This document shows, one piece after another, positions 1 through 8,158 of a stretch of DNA of 64,000 nucleotides; position 1 is the stretch's first letter, and every line of letters begins with the position of its first letter. The position numbers were made by a program, and so were the translations under genes. The stretch covers positions 295,908 through 359,907 of the forward strand of contig NZ_JAAKGV010000002.1 of NCBI RefSeq assembly GCF_011043735.1, given 5' to 3'. This DNA is from Methylobacterium sp. DB0501 (GTDB lineage Bacteria; Pseudomonadota; Alphaproteobacteria; Rhizobiales; Beijerinckiaceae). The notes below the pieces were generated by a model. The model saw only the letters and a list, made by a program, of their open reading frames with translations, did no database searches and was not told the origin of the DNA.

Positions 1-210
1 TTTCGCCCGACCTCGGACGACGACGCCCCGATCCTCGGCGAGGCCCTTCCCGGCCTCGTGCTGGCCGCCGGCCACCACCGCAACGGCTACCTCCTCGCCC
101 CGGTCACCGCCGAGGCCGTCTCCACCCTGATCCTGCGCGGCGAGACGCTGCCGGTGGCGGCGCCCTTCGGCCTCGCCCGGTTCGCCCGCACCCCCGGAGA
201 ACCCGCATGA
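1..210 (+). CDS. thiO: Glycine oxidase ThiO, C-terminal fragment
   Basis: The reading frame is open from the first base and ends with TGA at 208-210, so only the C-terminal 69 residues are present. They include RPTSDDDAPILGEA and GHHRNGYLLAPVTA, which are characteristic of the C-terminal FAD-binding part of ThiO/DadA-type glycine oxidases. ThiO oxidises glycine to the iminoglycine (dehydroglycine) used to build the thiazole ring of thiamine. The stop overlaps the thiS start (ATGA), which indicates translational coupling within a thi operon whose upstream part, and any TPP riboswitch, lies outside the window. Confidence 0.9.
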   Translation, partial: FRPTSDDDAPILGEALPGLVLAAGHHRNGYLLAPVTAEAVSTLILRGETLPVAAPFGLARFARTPGEPA

Positions 211-419
211 AGCTCCTCGTCAACGGCGAGCCCCGCGACAGCGAGGCCGCCACCCTCGACGCCCTCTGGCGCGACGAGACCGCCGACCTCGACCTGGCGG
301 GGCCACAGGGCTTCGCCATCGCGCTCAACGGCGCGGTGGTGCGCCAGCGCGACTGGGCGGGCACGGCGCTCGCCGAGGGCGACCGCGTCGAGATCGTGCG
401 CGCCATGCAGGGCGGCTAG
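207..419 (+). CDS. thiS: Sulfur carrier protein ThiS
   Basis: The product is a 70-residue ubiquitin-fold protein ending in the Gly-Gly tail (MQGG) that is adenylated and thiocarboxylated before sulfur is delivered to ThiG. Typical family features are the beta-strand start MKLLVNGE, the segment FAIALNGAVV and the segment GDRVEIVRAMQGG. The length is normal for ThiS. The start overlaps the thiO stop by 4 bp, and thiG follows after a 24-bp gap. Confidence 0.96.
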   Translation: MKLLVNGEPRDSEAATLDALWRDETADLDLAGPQGFAIALNGAVVRQRDWAGTALAEGDRVEIVRAMQGG

Positions 420-443
420 GCCCCAGACATCCGGAGACATCCC

Positions 444-1223
444 ATGACCGACACCCCCGACGACCCGTTCGTCATCGCCGGCACGACCCTGTCCTCGCGC
501 CTCCTCATCGGTACTGCCGGCTACCCGACCCAGGCCCTCATGAGCGAGGCGGTGCGGGCGAGCGGCGCCGAGGTGGTGACGGTCTCGATCCGCCGCATCT
601 CGCTCCACGGCCACGGCTCGGACACCGTGGCGCGGCTGAAGGGCGCCCGCTTCCTGCCCAACACCGCCGGCTGCGAGACCGCCCGCGACGCCGTGATGAC
701 GGCGGAGCTGGCCCGCGAGGCGATGGGCACCAACTGGATCAAGGTCGAGGTAATCGGCGACCGCGAGACGCTCTATCCCGACGTCGCCGAGACGATCGAG
801 GCCACCCGCCAGCTGGTCGAAGCCGGCTTCACGGTGCTGCCCTACTGCAACGACGATCCCGTCGTGTGCAGCCGGCTCGCCGATCTGGGCGCCGCCGCGG
901 TGATGCCGATGGGTTCGTTGATCGGCTCCGGCATGGGGGTGGCCAACCCGGCCAACCTCGAACTGATCTGCCGGCGCTCGCCCGTCCCGGTGATCGTGGA
1001 CGCCGGCATCGGCACCGCCTCCGACGCCGTGATCGCGATGGAGCTGGGGGCCGCCGCAGTGCTTCTCAACACCGCCGTCGCCAAGGCCGACGACCCGGTC
1101 CGGATGGCCGGCGCCATGCGCCACGCCGTCGAAGCCGGCCGCCTCGCGCATCTGGCCGGCCGCATCCCGCGCCGCGCCCGGGCCGAGCCGTCGAGCCCGC
1201 AGCTCGGCCTCGTCGGCTCGTGA
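444..1223 (+). CDS. thiG: Thiazole synthase ThiG
   Basis: This TIM-barrel enzyme of 259 residues condenses deoxyxylulose 5-phosphate, dehydroglycine and ThiS thiocarboxylate into the thiazole phosphate of thiamine. Visible family signatures are [12 protein letters not shown] near the N-terminus, the Schiff-base lysine in [10 protein letters not shown], the phosphate-binding segment [14 protein letters not shown] and [13 protein letters not shown]. The length is normal. Its TGA overlaps the GTG start of thiE (GTGA), so the two are translationally coupled. Confidence 0.97.
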   Translation: MTDTPDDPFVIAGTTLSSRLLIGTAGYPTQALMSEAVRASGAEVVTVSIRRISLHGHGSDTVARLKGARFLPNTAGCETARDAVMTAELAREAMGTNWIKVEVIGDRETLYPDVAETIEATRQLVEAGFTVLPYCNDDPVVCSRLADLGAAAVMPMGSLIGSGMGVANPANLELICRRSPVPVIVDAGIGTASDAVIAMELGAAAVLLNTAVAKADDPVRMAGAMRHAVEAGRLAHLAGRIPRRARAEPSSPQLGLVGS

Positions 1224-1816
1224 GCCTGCCCGCCCGCCTGCTGATCGTCACCGACCGGCACGGCTGCCCGGAGCCCCTGGCCGATCGCGTCGCCGCCTGC
1301 CTCGCGGCGGGCGCCCGCTGGATCTGGCTGCGCGACCGCGACCTGCCGGAGGCGGAGCGCGCGGCCTTGGCCGAGAACCTGGCCGGGCAGGTGGCGCGGG
1401 TCGGCGGGGCGCTCACCATCGGCCGCGACGTCGAACTGGCGGCCCGGGTCGGCGCGGCCGGCGTCCAGCTCGGCGCGGCGGCGGACGTGGCGCCGGCCCG
1501 GGCGCGGCTGGGGCGGGGCGCCCTGCTCGGCGTCTCCGCGCATTCCATGGGCGAGGTGCGGGCCGCGCGGGAGGCGGGGGCGGATTACGCGACCCTCAGC
1601 CCGATCTTTCTGACCGCCAGCAAGCCGGGCTACGGGCCGGCCTTGGGGGTGGATGCTGTGCGTGAGGCGGCCGCACGCCTGCCGGTCGTGGCCCTCGGCG
1701 GCATCGACCCGACGACGGCCCCGTCCTGCCGCGAGGCTGGCGCCGCCGCCGTGGCGGTGATGGGGGCGGTGATGCGGGCGCCGGAGGTCGGGACGCTGAT
1801 CCCGGCCCTCGCCTGA
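1220..1816 (+). CDS. thiE: Thiamine phosphate synthase ThiE
   Basis: The start is GTG overlapping the thiG stop, giving 198 residues. The protein shows the TMP-synthase/TenI barrel signature: LIVTDRHGC at the start, [18 protein letters not shown], the phosphate-binding loop [14 protein letters not shown] and VVALGGIDP. ThiE joins thiazole phosphate and HMP pyrophosphate to make thiamine phosphate, completing the path supplied by ThiO, ThiS and ThiG. It is slightly short for the family, as are other proteobacterial ThiE/TenI proteins. A TenI-like aromatase role cannot be excluded from sequence alone. Confidence 0.9.
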   Translation: MSLPARLLIVTDRHGCPEPLADRVAACLAAGARWIWLRDRDLPEAERAALAENLAGQVARVGGALTIGRDVELAARVGAAGVQLGAAADVAPARARLGRGALLGVSAHSMGEVRAAREAGADYATLSPIFLTASKPGYGPALGVDAVREAAARLPVVALGGIDPTTAPSCREAGAAAVAVMGAVMRAPEVGTLIPALA

Positions 1817-2189
1817 CACTGCTCCTCCATCTCGGACAACCGCTTCGCCTCCCACCCCTTTCCCGGATCTCCTTCCGCTGACGCTTCAGTCGTCCGGGAA
1901 AGGGCGTAGCGCCTCACCTCCCCGCACCCTCGCCCTGATCCGCTGCCGCACCCGCCGCCATCGGCCCTGCTCGACCGCCCGGATGCGGACCCACTGCGCG
2001 CTCCTCCCGGAACGCCCGGCCGGACGGATCCTCCTGCAGCATCGCCTCGGCGAGTGCGCCGATGGCGGCGCGCGAGATCAGCCGGGGGAGGATGAACCCT
2101 TCGACGAGCGCCCAGCCACTAGCATTGCACATCAGAGATGAAAAAAATGACTCTGCACAGCAAGCTGAGGCGCTCTGTCTGGTCAAAAT
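1817..2189. other. Intergenic region left of the integrated element
   Basis: No convincing gene is visible. Reading on the minus strand, this is the original chromosomal DNA just downstream of the tRNA-Leu 3' end before insertion. A minus-strand open frame here has no recognisable domain and continues into the att repeat, so it is not called. An imperfect inverted repeat of the type CCCTTTCCCGGA...TCCGGGAAAGGG lies at about 1856-1903 and may terminate transcription after thiE. Confidence 0.4.
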
Positions 2190-2243
2190 TGGTGCGGACG
2201 GCGGGACTCGAACCCGCACGACCAGAGGTCGCAAGATTTTAAG
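2190..2243. repeat. attL: 54-bp direct repeat (tRNA-Leu 3' half)
   Basis: This segment is identical to 19793-19846. Read on the minus strand it runs from the anticodon loop of tRNA-Leu(UAA) through the T arm and acceptor stem to the encoded CCA. It is only the 3' half, so it is not a working tRNA. The sequences immediately beyond each copy diverge, which fixes the repeat length. It is the displaced chromosomal half of the tRNA after site-specific integration. Confidence 0.95.
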
Positions 2244-2410
2244 AACTGTGATGGGGGCTAACACAGCCTCACAGTGGATCCCATCACCCGGCCTCAAACC
2301 CCTTGCAGCATTTAGCTTTCTTGTCGGGAAGCGCCACTCAGGGTAACACTGTCAAACACGCCTTAACGGGCGTTTTGGCATACCCCCGTGTTACCCCTGG
2401 AGCGCATCTC

Positions 2411-3643
2411 GTGACAGCGAAGGTGCTCACCGTGCAAAGTGTAGAACGACACAAGCCGAACCCGGAGCGGCGGCTTGAAATTCCGGATGCGACGCTGCCC
2501 GGGTTCTACTTGGTCGTGCAGCCGAGCGGGGCGAAGTCGTGGGCGGTGCGCTACCGCATCAACGGGCAGCCCCGGAAGTACACCATCGGCGCCTATCCGC
2601 TGTTCGATCTAGGGGCAGCACGAGCACGTGCCCGCGAGGCGCTGCAGATGGTCGCCCTGGGCCGTGATCCATTCGTGGAGAAGAAAGCCGCCGCCGCTGC
2701 AGCTCGCGTCGCCGAGAAGGATCGCGTTGCGCACGTCGCGACGATCTACGTGGACCGGCATCTAAAGCCGAATGCAAAGCCGGGCTACGCCGAGACAGCC
2801 GCAGCGCTGATCACCAACCACGTGCTGCCATGTTGGGGTGAGCGCCGGATCGGTGACATTGGCCGAGCAGATGTCGTCGCGCTGGTTGATAGCCTCACCG
2901 ACAAGGGCATGACCACCGGCGCCAACCGCGTGTTCGCCACCACGCGAGCGATGTTTAACTTCGCACTCGCCCGGGGGATGATCCCAACCACACCGTTCCT
3001 CGGCCTTAAGCCGCCCTTGGCGGAGACCAGCCGCGATCGCGTGCTGACCGATGCCGAAGTTAGGCTCGTCTGGAAGGCAGCGGAGGCGGTCGGCTTCCCG
3101 TTCGGCCCGATGGTCCAACTGCTCCTCCTTACCGGCCAGCGGCGCGATGAGGTCGGCAAGATGGTCTGGCCGGAGCTGGACGGCTTGGTCTGGACCATCC
3201 CGGCGGTGCGAACGAAAAATTCCCTTGAGCACGTCGTGCCGCTGTCGCCGCAGGCTCGCGCGATCCTCGACGCAGCCCCTCGCATCGTGGGTGCCGGCTT
3301 CGTCTTCACGCGGAGCGGTACCGCGCCGGCGGCGGACTACTCCGCCGGTAAGAAGCGCCTGGACTCTGCCATGCTGACGATCGCCAACAAGGAGGCCGCC
3401 CAGCAGGGGAGGGACCCAAAGGCCGTCAGCATGCCGCCTTGGCGCCTTCACGATCTGCGCCGCACCTGCAGCTCGGGCATGGCACGGCTCAAGGTCACCC
3501 CGCATGTTATCGAAGCGGTGCTGAACCACCGCTCTGGGACGATCAGCGGCGTCGCCGCCGTTTATAACCGCTACGCTTACCTCGACGAGAAGCGGGCGGC
3601 GCTGGAGATGTGGGCGCAGCATATCGCGAGGCTTGCAGAATGA
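2411..3643 (+). CDS. int: P4-type tyrosine integrase
   Basis: A GTG start at 2411 is chosen because the family N-terminus (arm-binding domain, here LEIPDATLPGFYLVVQPSGA) begins about 20 residues later. The frame stays open upstream but looks noncoding there. The product has 410 residues: an arm-type DNA-binding domain, a core-binding domain, then the catalytic domain with Arg in LLTGQRRDEVG (~240), HDLRR (~346), LNHRSG (~372) and a Tyr in the VYNRYAY segment (~385). It should catalyse recombination at the flanking tRNA-Leu repeats, the usual target of P4-like integrases. Its stop overlaps the next start (ATGA). Confidence 0.95.
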   Translation: MTAKVLTVQSVERHKPNPERRLEIPDATLPGFYLVVQPSGAKSWAVRYRINGQPRKYTIGAYPLFDLGAARARAREALQMVALGRDPFVEKKAAAAAARVAEKDRVAHVATIYVDRHLKPNAKPGYAETAAALITNHVLPCWGERRIGDIGRADVVALVDSLTDKGMTTGANRVFATTRAMFNFALARGMIPTTPFLGLKPPLAETSRDRVLTDAEVRLVWKAAEAVGFPFGPMVQLLLLTGQRRDEVGKMVWPELDGLVWTIPAVRTKNSLEHVVPLSPQARAILDAAPRIVGAGFVFTRSGTAPAADYSAGKKRLDSAMLTIANKEAAQQGRDPKAVSMPPWRLHDLRRTCSSGMARLKVTPHVIEAVLNHRSGTISGVAAVYNRYAYLDEKRAALEMWAQHIARLAE

Positions 3644-4521
3644 GCGGTTTGACAATTGGGAACTTCGGAGCTTTTAGGGAACAGCTGCTCCAGAGCGCGA
3701 AATGGGCATCGCGGCAACAGCCAAATATAAGGGCTGATATAATTAGAACTATTATTAAGAATAGTACTTTTGACGATCACTCAGCCTTGATTTTTGACTA
3801 TTCATTTGAGTTGGTTTCTGAGGCGGAAATATTTGAGGCTGCCTATTCGGATGTTAGTGGCTCTGAATATTTTCAAGGATGGCTTCAGGACGAGTGTGAA
3901 GATATCAATCGGACAATCGACCTTCTAGCTTTGCATCTTGCCAAGCAGGCGGAAACCGGTGCGGATTGGCGCGTTGCTCATAAAGAATTCCGTGACGGAA
4001 GCCTCGCCGTCAAGTTGCGCAGCGCTTTCATATCAGCCGCTAAATCGAAGTGCGATTGGATATCATGCAGTGACACTAGGATAGAATTCCACAATCGCTG
4101 GCTTAATGAATTTATCAACTTCGGACCTAAATATAGCCCGGTCGAGATCCAAGTGAAGCGTCTCTCTGCAATCAAGTGGATGTGCGAACAGCCCTGGTAC
4201 GCAATATATGTTCCCGACGCTATGCGGTGTATTGTTTCTCCATCAGGCGCAAATCCGAAAAAACAAGCAGATAAAAAAATTGAGACGCCACTTCCTGCGA
4301 TAAACAACCGGAAGCCTGGTCGTGGAAAAGACTCAGGACTGCAAAGAAAAGATCGATTATTATTCCCAAAGATTGATGAGATGCTGAAAAATGGACAGGC
4401 ATCGTCACCTAATCGTGCCGCTATTATGATCGGTCCTGAAATTGCAGGTCCCGGCACGCTGGAAAACCGCGCGCTAAGAGTGGCGAGGCTCTACAGAAGA
4501 GAGCGCAAGCGGCCGTCATAG
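3640..4521 (+). CDS. Hypothetical protein coupled to the integrase
   Basis: The ATG at 3640 overlaps the integrase stop, giving 293 residues. I recognise no domain. The N-terminal two thirds look helical and acidic (for example DECEDINRTIDLLALHLAKQ), and the C-terminus is strongly basic (RALRVARLYRRERKRPS). A low-complexity basic linker rich in Lys, Pro and Asn sits near residues 205-240. Base composition is clearly more AT-rich than the integrase, which suggests recent acquisition as cargo. Coupling to int hints at a role in excision or at cargo expressed from the integrated state; both are guesses. Confidence 0.7.
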   Translation: MSGLTIGNFGAFREQLLQSAKWASRQQPNIRADIIRTIIKNSTFDDHSALIFDYSFELVSEAEIFEAAYSDVSGSEYFQGWLQDECEDINRTIDLLALHLAKQAETGADWRVAHKEFRDGSLAVKLRSAFISAAKSKCDWISCSDTRIEFHNRWLNEFINFGPKYSPVEIQVKRLSAIKWMCEQPWYAIYVPDAMRCIVSPSGANPKKQADKKIETPLPAINNRKPGRGKDSGLQRKDRLLFPKIDEMLKNGQASSPNRAAIMIGPEIAGPGTLENRALRVARLYRRERKRPS

Positions 4522-4635
4522 CTGTTGGAGAGAAACGAATTGAAAGTCAGCTTCATATTTCGCTTCATTCAAATTCAATGACTTAGCCAAACATCTGATC
4601 ATGATGGCGAGCGTCCCCTAACGAGGAGCGACGCG

Positions 4636-4851
4636 ATGCCACTTGATAAGACTAGCCAAGCAGGGGAGCTGCTGCCGGCACTCCACGTGCGGCAGCGGTA
4701 CAACATTAGCGACATGACGCTTTGGCGCTGGGAAAAAGATCCTAAGCTGCAATTTCCTGCGCCCATCCGGATCAACGGGCGCCGTTACTGGCGCTTGGCT
4801 GACCTTCAGGGCTTTGAACTTCGCCAGTCCTCGCAGCGGGAGGCCGCGTAA
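4636..4851 (+). CDS. AlpA-like helix-turn-helix regulator or excisionase
   Basis: The product is a small 71-residue winged-helix protein of the AlpA/HTH_17 type. The helix-turn-helix is seen in LHVRQRYNISDMTLWRWEKD, followed by the wing FPAPIRINGRRYWRLADLQGFE, a pattern typical of AlpA and phage excisionases. A good Shine-Dalgarno (GAGGAG) precedes the ATG. In Gram-negative satellites AlpA activates or controls excision and replication, and in other elements it represses int. It is followed 5 bp later by the next small gene. Confidence 0.85.
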   Translation: MPLDKTSQAGELLPALHVRQRYNISDMTLWRWEKDPKLQFPAPIRINGRRYWRLADLQGFELRQSSQREAA

Positions 4852-4856
4852 CGCTT

Positions 4857-5060
4857 ATGGCTATGAACGTCGAAGCCCGCGCGGCGGTGGCACGCCGGCG
4901 GGCCTCGGAAAGTGTCTGCATAGCGGCTGACCTCTCCGAAGTAGCGCAAATTGCCTCGCAAATCCAGATCCGGCGCATCTTGGGCCGGTTCGATTTCAGC
5001 CCCGAACTCGCTCGCGTCGCTGCGGAGCTAGCGTTCACCACGACCGGGAGGCGCGCATGA
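4857..5060 (+). CDS. Small hypothetical protein, early region
   Basis: The product has 67 residues, begins MAMNVEARAAVARRRASE and is predicted to be mostly helical with an Arg/Ala-rich start. No domain is recognised. It is part of a tightly packed operon, with the following ATG at 5057 overlapping its stop (ATGA). It resembles the small accessory genes that lie between alpA and primase genes in satellites, but nothing in the sequence fixes a function. Confidence 0.6.
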   Translation: MAMNVEARAAVARRRASESVCIAADLSEVAQIASQIQIRRILGRFDFSPELARVAAELAFTTTGRRA

Positions 5061-5356
5061 GCGCCCCCACCACCGCACTCCGGCCGGCCGATCGATATGG
5101 ACCGTGGGCCGACGGACTGAGCACGGCCGAGCGCCGCGCCCGTCTCAGATGTCTGAGAACGATTGTGCATCTTGTCTGCGGCAGCCACGGCGCTGATCTG
5201 GCCGCGACGCTGGAGCAGGCGGAATACGATGGCGATGCCCTCCGACGCTCTGTCGATCAGCTGGCGCAGCTCGCCTCCCTAGACCGCCGGAAGGTGCTGA
5301 CGACGTTCGCGACGCTGCACCGCCGGCGCGCGCCGAACCGGGGGAGCGAGCCATGA
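5057..5356 (+). CDS. Small hypothetical protein, early region
   Basis: The product has 99 residues, is Arg-rich and probably helical (LSTAERRARLRCLRTIVHLVCG), with no recognised domain. ATGA overlaps at both ends (5057 and 5353) place it in the same translationally coupled chain as its neighbours. Codon use is typical of the high-GC host, in contrast with the AT-rich cargo genes. Confidence 0.6.
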   Translation: MSAPTTALRPADRYGPWADGLSTAERRARLRCLRTIVHLVCGSHGADLAATLEQAEYDGDALRRSVDQLAQLASLDRRKVLTTFATLHRRRAPNRGSEP

Positions 5357-5589
5357 ACGCGCCTCTCCGGAACACCGATCACACCGCCCACGGCAGCCCC
5401 GAGATGCTGCGCGAGAGCGCGGCAGAGTGCTTGAGCATGGTCAACTTCTACACCGGTATGGCGGTCGACTACGCGGCTGCCACCGACGATGTCGGGCTCA
5501 ACTATGCGACCCGCCAAGCCGTCGCCGCCATGCGCCAAGCCATCGGCATCCTCGGGATGCTTCGTGCCACGCAGGAGGCCCGGCGATGA
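5353..5589 (+). CDS. Small hypothetical protein upstream of primase
   Basis: The product has 78 residues with a helical, Met- and Ala-rich middle (LSMVNFYTGMAVDYAAATDD, then ATRQAVAAMRQAIGILGML). No domain is recognised. The stop overlaps the primase ATG at 5586, so it is co-translated with the replication gene. It could be a replication accessory protein, but that is inferred from position only. Confidence 0.6.
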   Translation: MNAPLRNTDHTAHGSPEMLRESAAECLSMVNFYTGMAVDYAAATDDVGLNYATRQAVAAMRQAIGILGMLRATQEARR

Positions 5590-6359
5590 CTGCGGCTTTC
5601 CAAGTAGAGGCTCCTTCCCTGCCTGCGGCCCTCGCGCCCATGATGGCTGAGCGCCGGTGGCTGGTGTGGAAATGGGAGCCCGATCCGAAGTCGGGCAAGC
5701 CGACAAAGGTGCCCTACCGCGCCGGTGCGCCGGACCGCCGCGCTGCCAGTGATAACCCTGCTACATGGGGGGATTTCGCTGGTGCAGCGCGGGTCGTAGC
5801 CGAGGGCAATGCGGACGGTATCGGCTACGCCCTGATGGGAAGCGAGATCGCGGCCTTCGATCTGGACGATTGCAGGGACAGTGAGACTGGACGCATCGAC
5901 CGTTGGGCCCTCGACCTTATCGAGCGGGCCGGCAGCTACGTCGAGGTGACCGTCAGCGGCAGCGGCTTGCGCATCCTCGGCCGCGCGACCGGAGAGCACG
6001 AGCACCGCAACCAGGCAGTGCCGAATTCGGATGGAGCCCGGCTTGAGACGTACCGCCGGGCTAAGCGGTTCATCGTCGTTACCGGCGACGTGCTCGAAGA
6101 AGCATCCGGCGAGCTGGCAGACCTCGACACGCTGATTGACGAGATGGTGTCGAGCCTCGACGCATCCGCGAAGGCCGAGAAGGAGCGGCAGCGAGCGGAG
6201 CGCGATCGTGAGCGGCGCCAACAAATGACGCGGAACAGCGCCGGTTACGATCACTGGTTCGAGCGATCCGAGGAGCTGCCGCGCGAGCTTGAGGAGCTGA
6301 TCCGGTACGGTGCCCCCGAAACTGAGCGCAGTGACCAATTCCACCACGTCGTCGGATAG
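5586..6359 (+). CDS. Primase half of a primase-helicase, ended by an amber codon
   Basis: This 257-residue product resembles the primase-polymerase domain of phage and satellite Rep proteins. It contains RRWLVWKWEPDPKSGKPTKVPYR, a DxD-like metal site (AAFDLDDC) and VTVSGSGLRILGRA, matching the SGxG motif of NrS-1/D5-type primases. It ends at TAG 6357-6359. The same frame continues without interruption as LKDRGWSVGEIETKL into the helicase half, and the context (VVG-stop-LKDRGW) suggests a TGG tryptophan turned into TAG. The gene is therefore probably one primase-helicase broken by a nonsense mutation, or deliberately split. ATGA coupling links it to the upstream gene. Confidence 0.8.
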   Translation: MTAAFQVEAPSLPAALAPMMAERRWLVWKWEPDPKSGKPTKVPYRAGAPDRRAASDNPATWGDFAGAARVVAEGNADGIGYALMGSEIAAFDLDDCRDSETGRIDRWALDLIERAGSYVEVTVSGSGLRILGRATGEHEHRNQAVPNSDGARLETYRRAKRFIVVTGDVLEEASGELADLDTLIDEMVSSLDASAKAEKERQRAERDRERRQQMTRNSAGYDHWFERSEELPRELEELIRYGAPETERSDQFHHVVG

Positions 6360-6458
6360 CTGAAAGACCGCGGTTGGTCGGTCGGCGAGATCGAGACGAA
6401 ACTCGCAGCTCACCCGGACGGCATAGCCGAGAAGTACCAGGGGCGGCTCTGGCGCGAG

Positions 6459-7736
6459 GTGGAGCGATCGTTCGGCAAGACCGATGGACCGCGCGAGCGC
6501 GCCCAGTTCGGCGAGCGCCGAGAGGCTCGCCACGGCGGCGCACGTCAGGCCGAGCCGCCACAGCCAATCGAACTCCACTGGCACGGTGAGGCGGATCCGA
6601 ATGCGGATCGGGCGTGGCTGATCCGGCATTTGGTGTTCGAGACCGGCAAGGGGCTGGTGGCGGGACAGTGGGGTGCCGGGAAGACCTTCGGCGTGCTCGA
6701 TATGAGCGGGTCCGTGATGACCGGCGAGCCGTTCGCCGGCCGGAAGGTGATGCGCACCGGCGGCGTGCTGTTCATTGCGCCGGAGGGTGCCTTCGAGATC
6801 CCGGTTCGACTCCGGGGCGTCGTTGAGGGCAAGCTGCGGGGCGCTTCGATGGCTCGGGCTGCCGCGGGCGGTTCCCCGATCGATCCGGACAACCTGCCGT
6901 TCGTGTGGATCGAGGAATGCCCGCCGCTTACCAAGGCCGGCAGTCTCGACCGGCTGATTGCAACCGCAAAGACCGCCGCGGCTGAGATGGACCGCCGGTT
7001 CGGTGTGCCCATCGTTCTGGTGGTGATCGACACCGTGGCTGCCGGTGCCGGGTTCGAGGACGAGAACAGCGCATCCGAGACGCAGAAGGTGATGGACGCC
7101 ATGGGGGCGCTAAGCCGGGAAACCGGCGCGTTCGTCCTCGGTGTCGATCACTTCGGCAAGGTGTCAGAGACGGGCACCCGCGGATCGTCGGCAAAGGAGG
7201 CAGCAGCCGATGTGGTGCTCGCGATGCTGGCGACCCGCAGCGAGGCTGGGGAGATCAGCAATACCCGTATGGCGGTGCGCAAAGTCCGCGGCGCCCGGAG
7301 CGGGTATGAGATCCCGTACAACCTGGAAGTCGTCACCCTCGGCGTCGACCAGGACGACGAGCCGGTAACGACGTGCATCGTCACGTGGCAGACGCAGGCG
7401 GAGCAGGCCCCGCAGCCGACGAAGGCGAAGGAACGATGGCCGCAGTCCTTGCGCGTGTTCCGGACAGCCTTGAGCACGGTGCTGATCGATGACGGCAAAG
7501 ATGCTTGGCCGTTCGGCAGCGAGGGACCGAAGGTGCTCGCCGCTCGCGTCAGCGCCCTGAGGGATGAGTTCTGCCGCGCCTACCCGGTGTCGGGCGAGAC
7601 CGCCGAGAAGCAGGCTGATGCCAAGCGCAAGGGGTTCGCTCGTGCGCTCAAGGCCGCGATGGACCGGGGCCTGATCGCTACCCGTGAAATCGGGGGCGTG
7701 GACCACGTCTGGCAGGTCCCGGACGGACAGGAATGA
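6459..7736 (+). CDS. RecA-fold replicative helicase half (AAA_25/RepA-like)
   Basis: The frame is the same as the primase fragment and open from 6360. The first plausible restart is GTG 6459, giving 425 residues. The ATPase domain shows a Walker A motif in VAGQWGAGKTFGVLDM, the strand VLFIAPEGA, a Walker B motif in IVLVVIDTVAAG and the downstream VLGVDHFGK with GTRGSSAKEAAAD, as in RepA-type hexameric helicases. It should unwind DNA at an origin. A hairpin and short repeats lie immediately 3', which is where replication origins of such elements often sit. Whether it is translated depends on restart or amber suppression. Confidence 0.8.
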   Translation: MERSFGKTDGPRERAQFGERREARHGGARQAEPPQPIELHWHGEADPNADRAWLIRHLVFETGKGLVAGQWGAGKTFGVLDMSGSVMTGEPFAGRKVMRTGGVLFIAPEGAFEIPVRLRGVVEGKLRGASMARAAAGGSPIDPDNLPFVWIEECPPLTKAGSLDRLIATAKTAAAEMDRRFGVPIVLVVIDTVAAGAGFEDENSASETQKVMDAMGALSRETGAFVLGVDHFGKVSETGTRGSSAKEAAADVVLAMLATRSEAGEISNTRMAVRKVRGARSGYEIPYNLEVVTLGVDQDDEPVTTCIVTWQTQAEQAPQPTKAKERWPQSLRVFRTALSTVLIDDGKDAWPFGSEGPKVLAARVSALRDEFCRAYPVSGETAEKQADAKRKGFARALKAAMDRGLIATREIGGVDHVWQVPDGQE

Positions 7737-7750
7737 CCGCCCCCACGGAC

Positions 7751-7862
7751 ACCGGACAAACAGGACACTCTCTTAGAGATCGTGTCCTGTCCGTCCGGTT
7801 TGTCCGGTTTCTGGACATCTCGGACATCCGGGACGTTTGTCCGCTTTGTCCGGTTTGTCCGG
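7751..7862. repeat. Hairpin plus 9-bp iterons: candidate replication origin
   Basis: Two 18-bp arms (7751-7768 and 7782-7799), mismatched at only two positions, flank a 13-base spacer. To the right, the 9-mer TTTGTCCGG occurs at 7799-7807, 7845-7853 and 7854-7862. A one-base variant at 7836-7844 makes three contiguous tandem copies, and an inverted copy lies in the left arm at 7752-7760. Further GGACA/TGTCC motifs lie around them. The cluster starts just after the helicase stop and before a gene-free stretch, so an iteron-type origin bound by the primase-helicase is likely. A terminator role for the hairpin is the main alternative. Confidence 0.6.
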
Positions 7863-8095
7863 CACGTCGAGGGCGCCCTGAGAGGTAATTGGCGCGGTCT
7901 TCGGCGCCGCTTGGCAGTGCGGATGAATATCGACAGCTTGGTCTTGGCGCGATACGCCCACAGTGGCAAAATGGAGCGCCGTCCAAGTAGCTGAGTTTCG
8001 GCGATAGGTCTGAAATCAAGGCCGCTGAGTTCGAGGGCGGCACGGGTTTAATCTCATATCCGGCAGCGCGACCAATGGGCGGCGCCGCTTCATAC
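7863..8095. other. Gene-free stretch between origin-like repeats and recombinase
   Basis: No coding region, tRNA or further repeat is evident in this stretch. With the iteron cluster it makes a noncoding interval of about 400 bp between the helicase and the recombinase, long for this otherwise compact element. That fits a cis-acting replication region and the promoter of the recombinase. Confidence 0.4.
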
Positions 8096-8123
8096 TTGAC
8101 ACGAGGCGCAAGCATTACATAAT
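8096..8123 (+). promoter_or_regulatory. Candidate sigma-70 promoter of the serine recombinase
   Basis: A perfect -35 hexamer TTGACA (8096-8101) is followed after 16 bp by CATAAT (8118-8123), five of six consensus bases. The recombinase ATG lies 35 bp further on. The match is unusually good for this high-GC genome. Confidence 0.55.
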
Positions 8124-8158
8124 GTTCAACGAACGTCGAGCAATCTGTAAGGCCAGCC

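Noticed and set aside
1..443. TPP riboswitch for the thi operon
   Set aside because: The visible part is coding sequence only. Any riboswitch would lie upstream of the window.
87..1151. Long minus-strand open frame of 354 codons
   Set aside because: It lies entirely opposite thiS and thiG, has a Gly/Arg/His-rich translation without domain features, and is a high-GC antisense shadow.
2190..2243. Second tRNA-Leu gene
   Set aside because: Only the 3' half is present (anticodon loop to CCA). The 5' D-arm half is missing, so it is an att remnant.
1914..2297. Minus-strand frame crossing the left att repeat
   Set aside because: It reads through the tRNA-derived sequence and has no domain. Part of it could be a degraded gene, but I cannot support one.
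7751..7862. CRISPR array
   Set aside because: The repeats are 9 bp, contiguous and without spacers; they look like iterons. No CRISPR array or cas gene is seen in the window.
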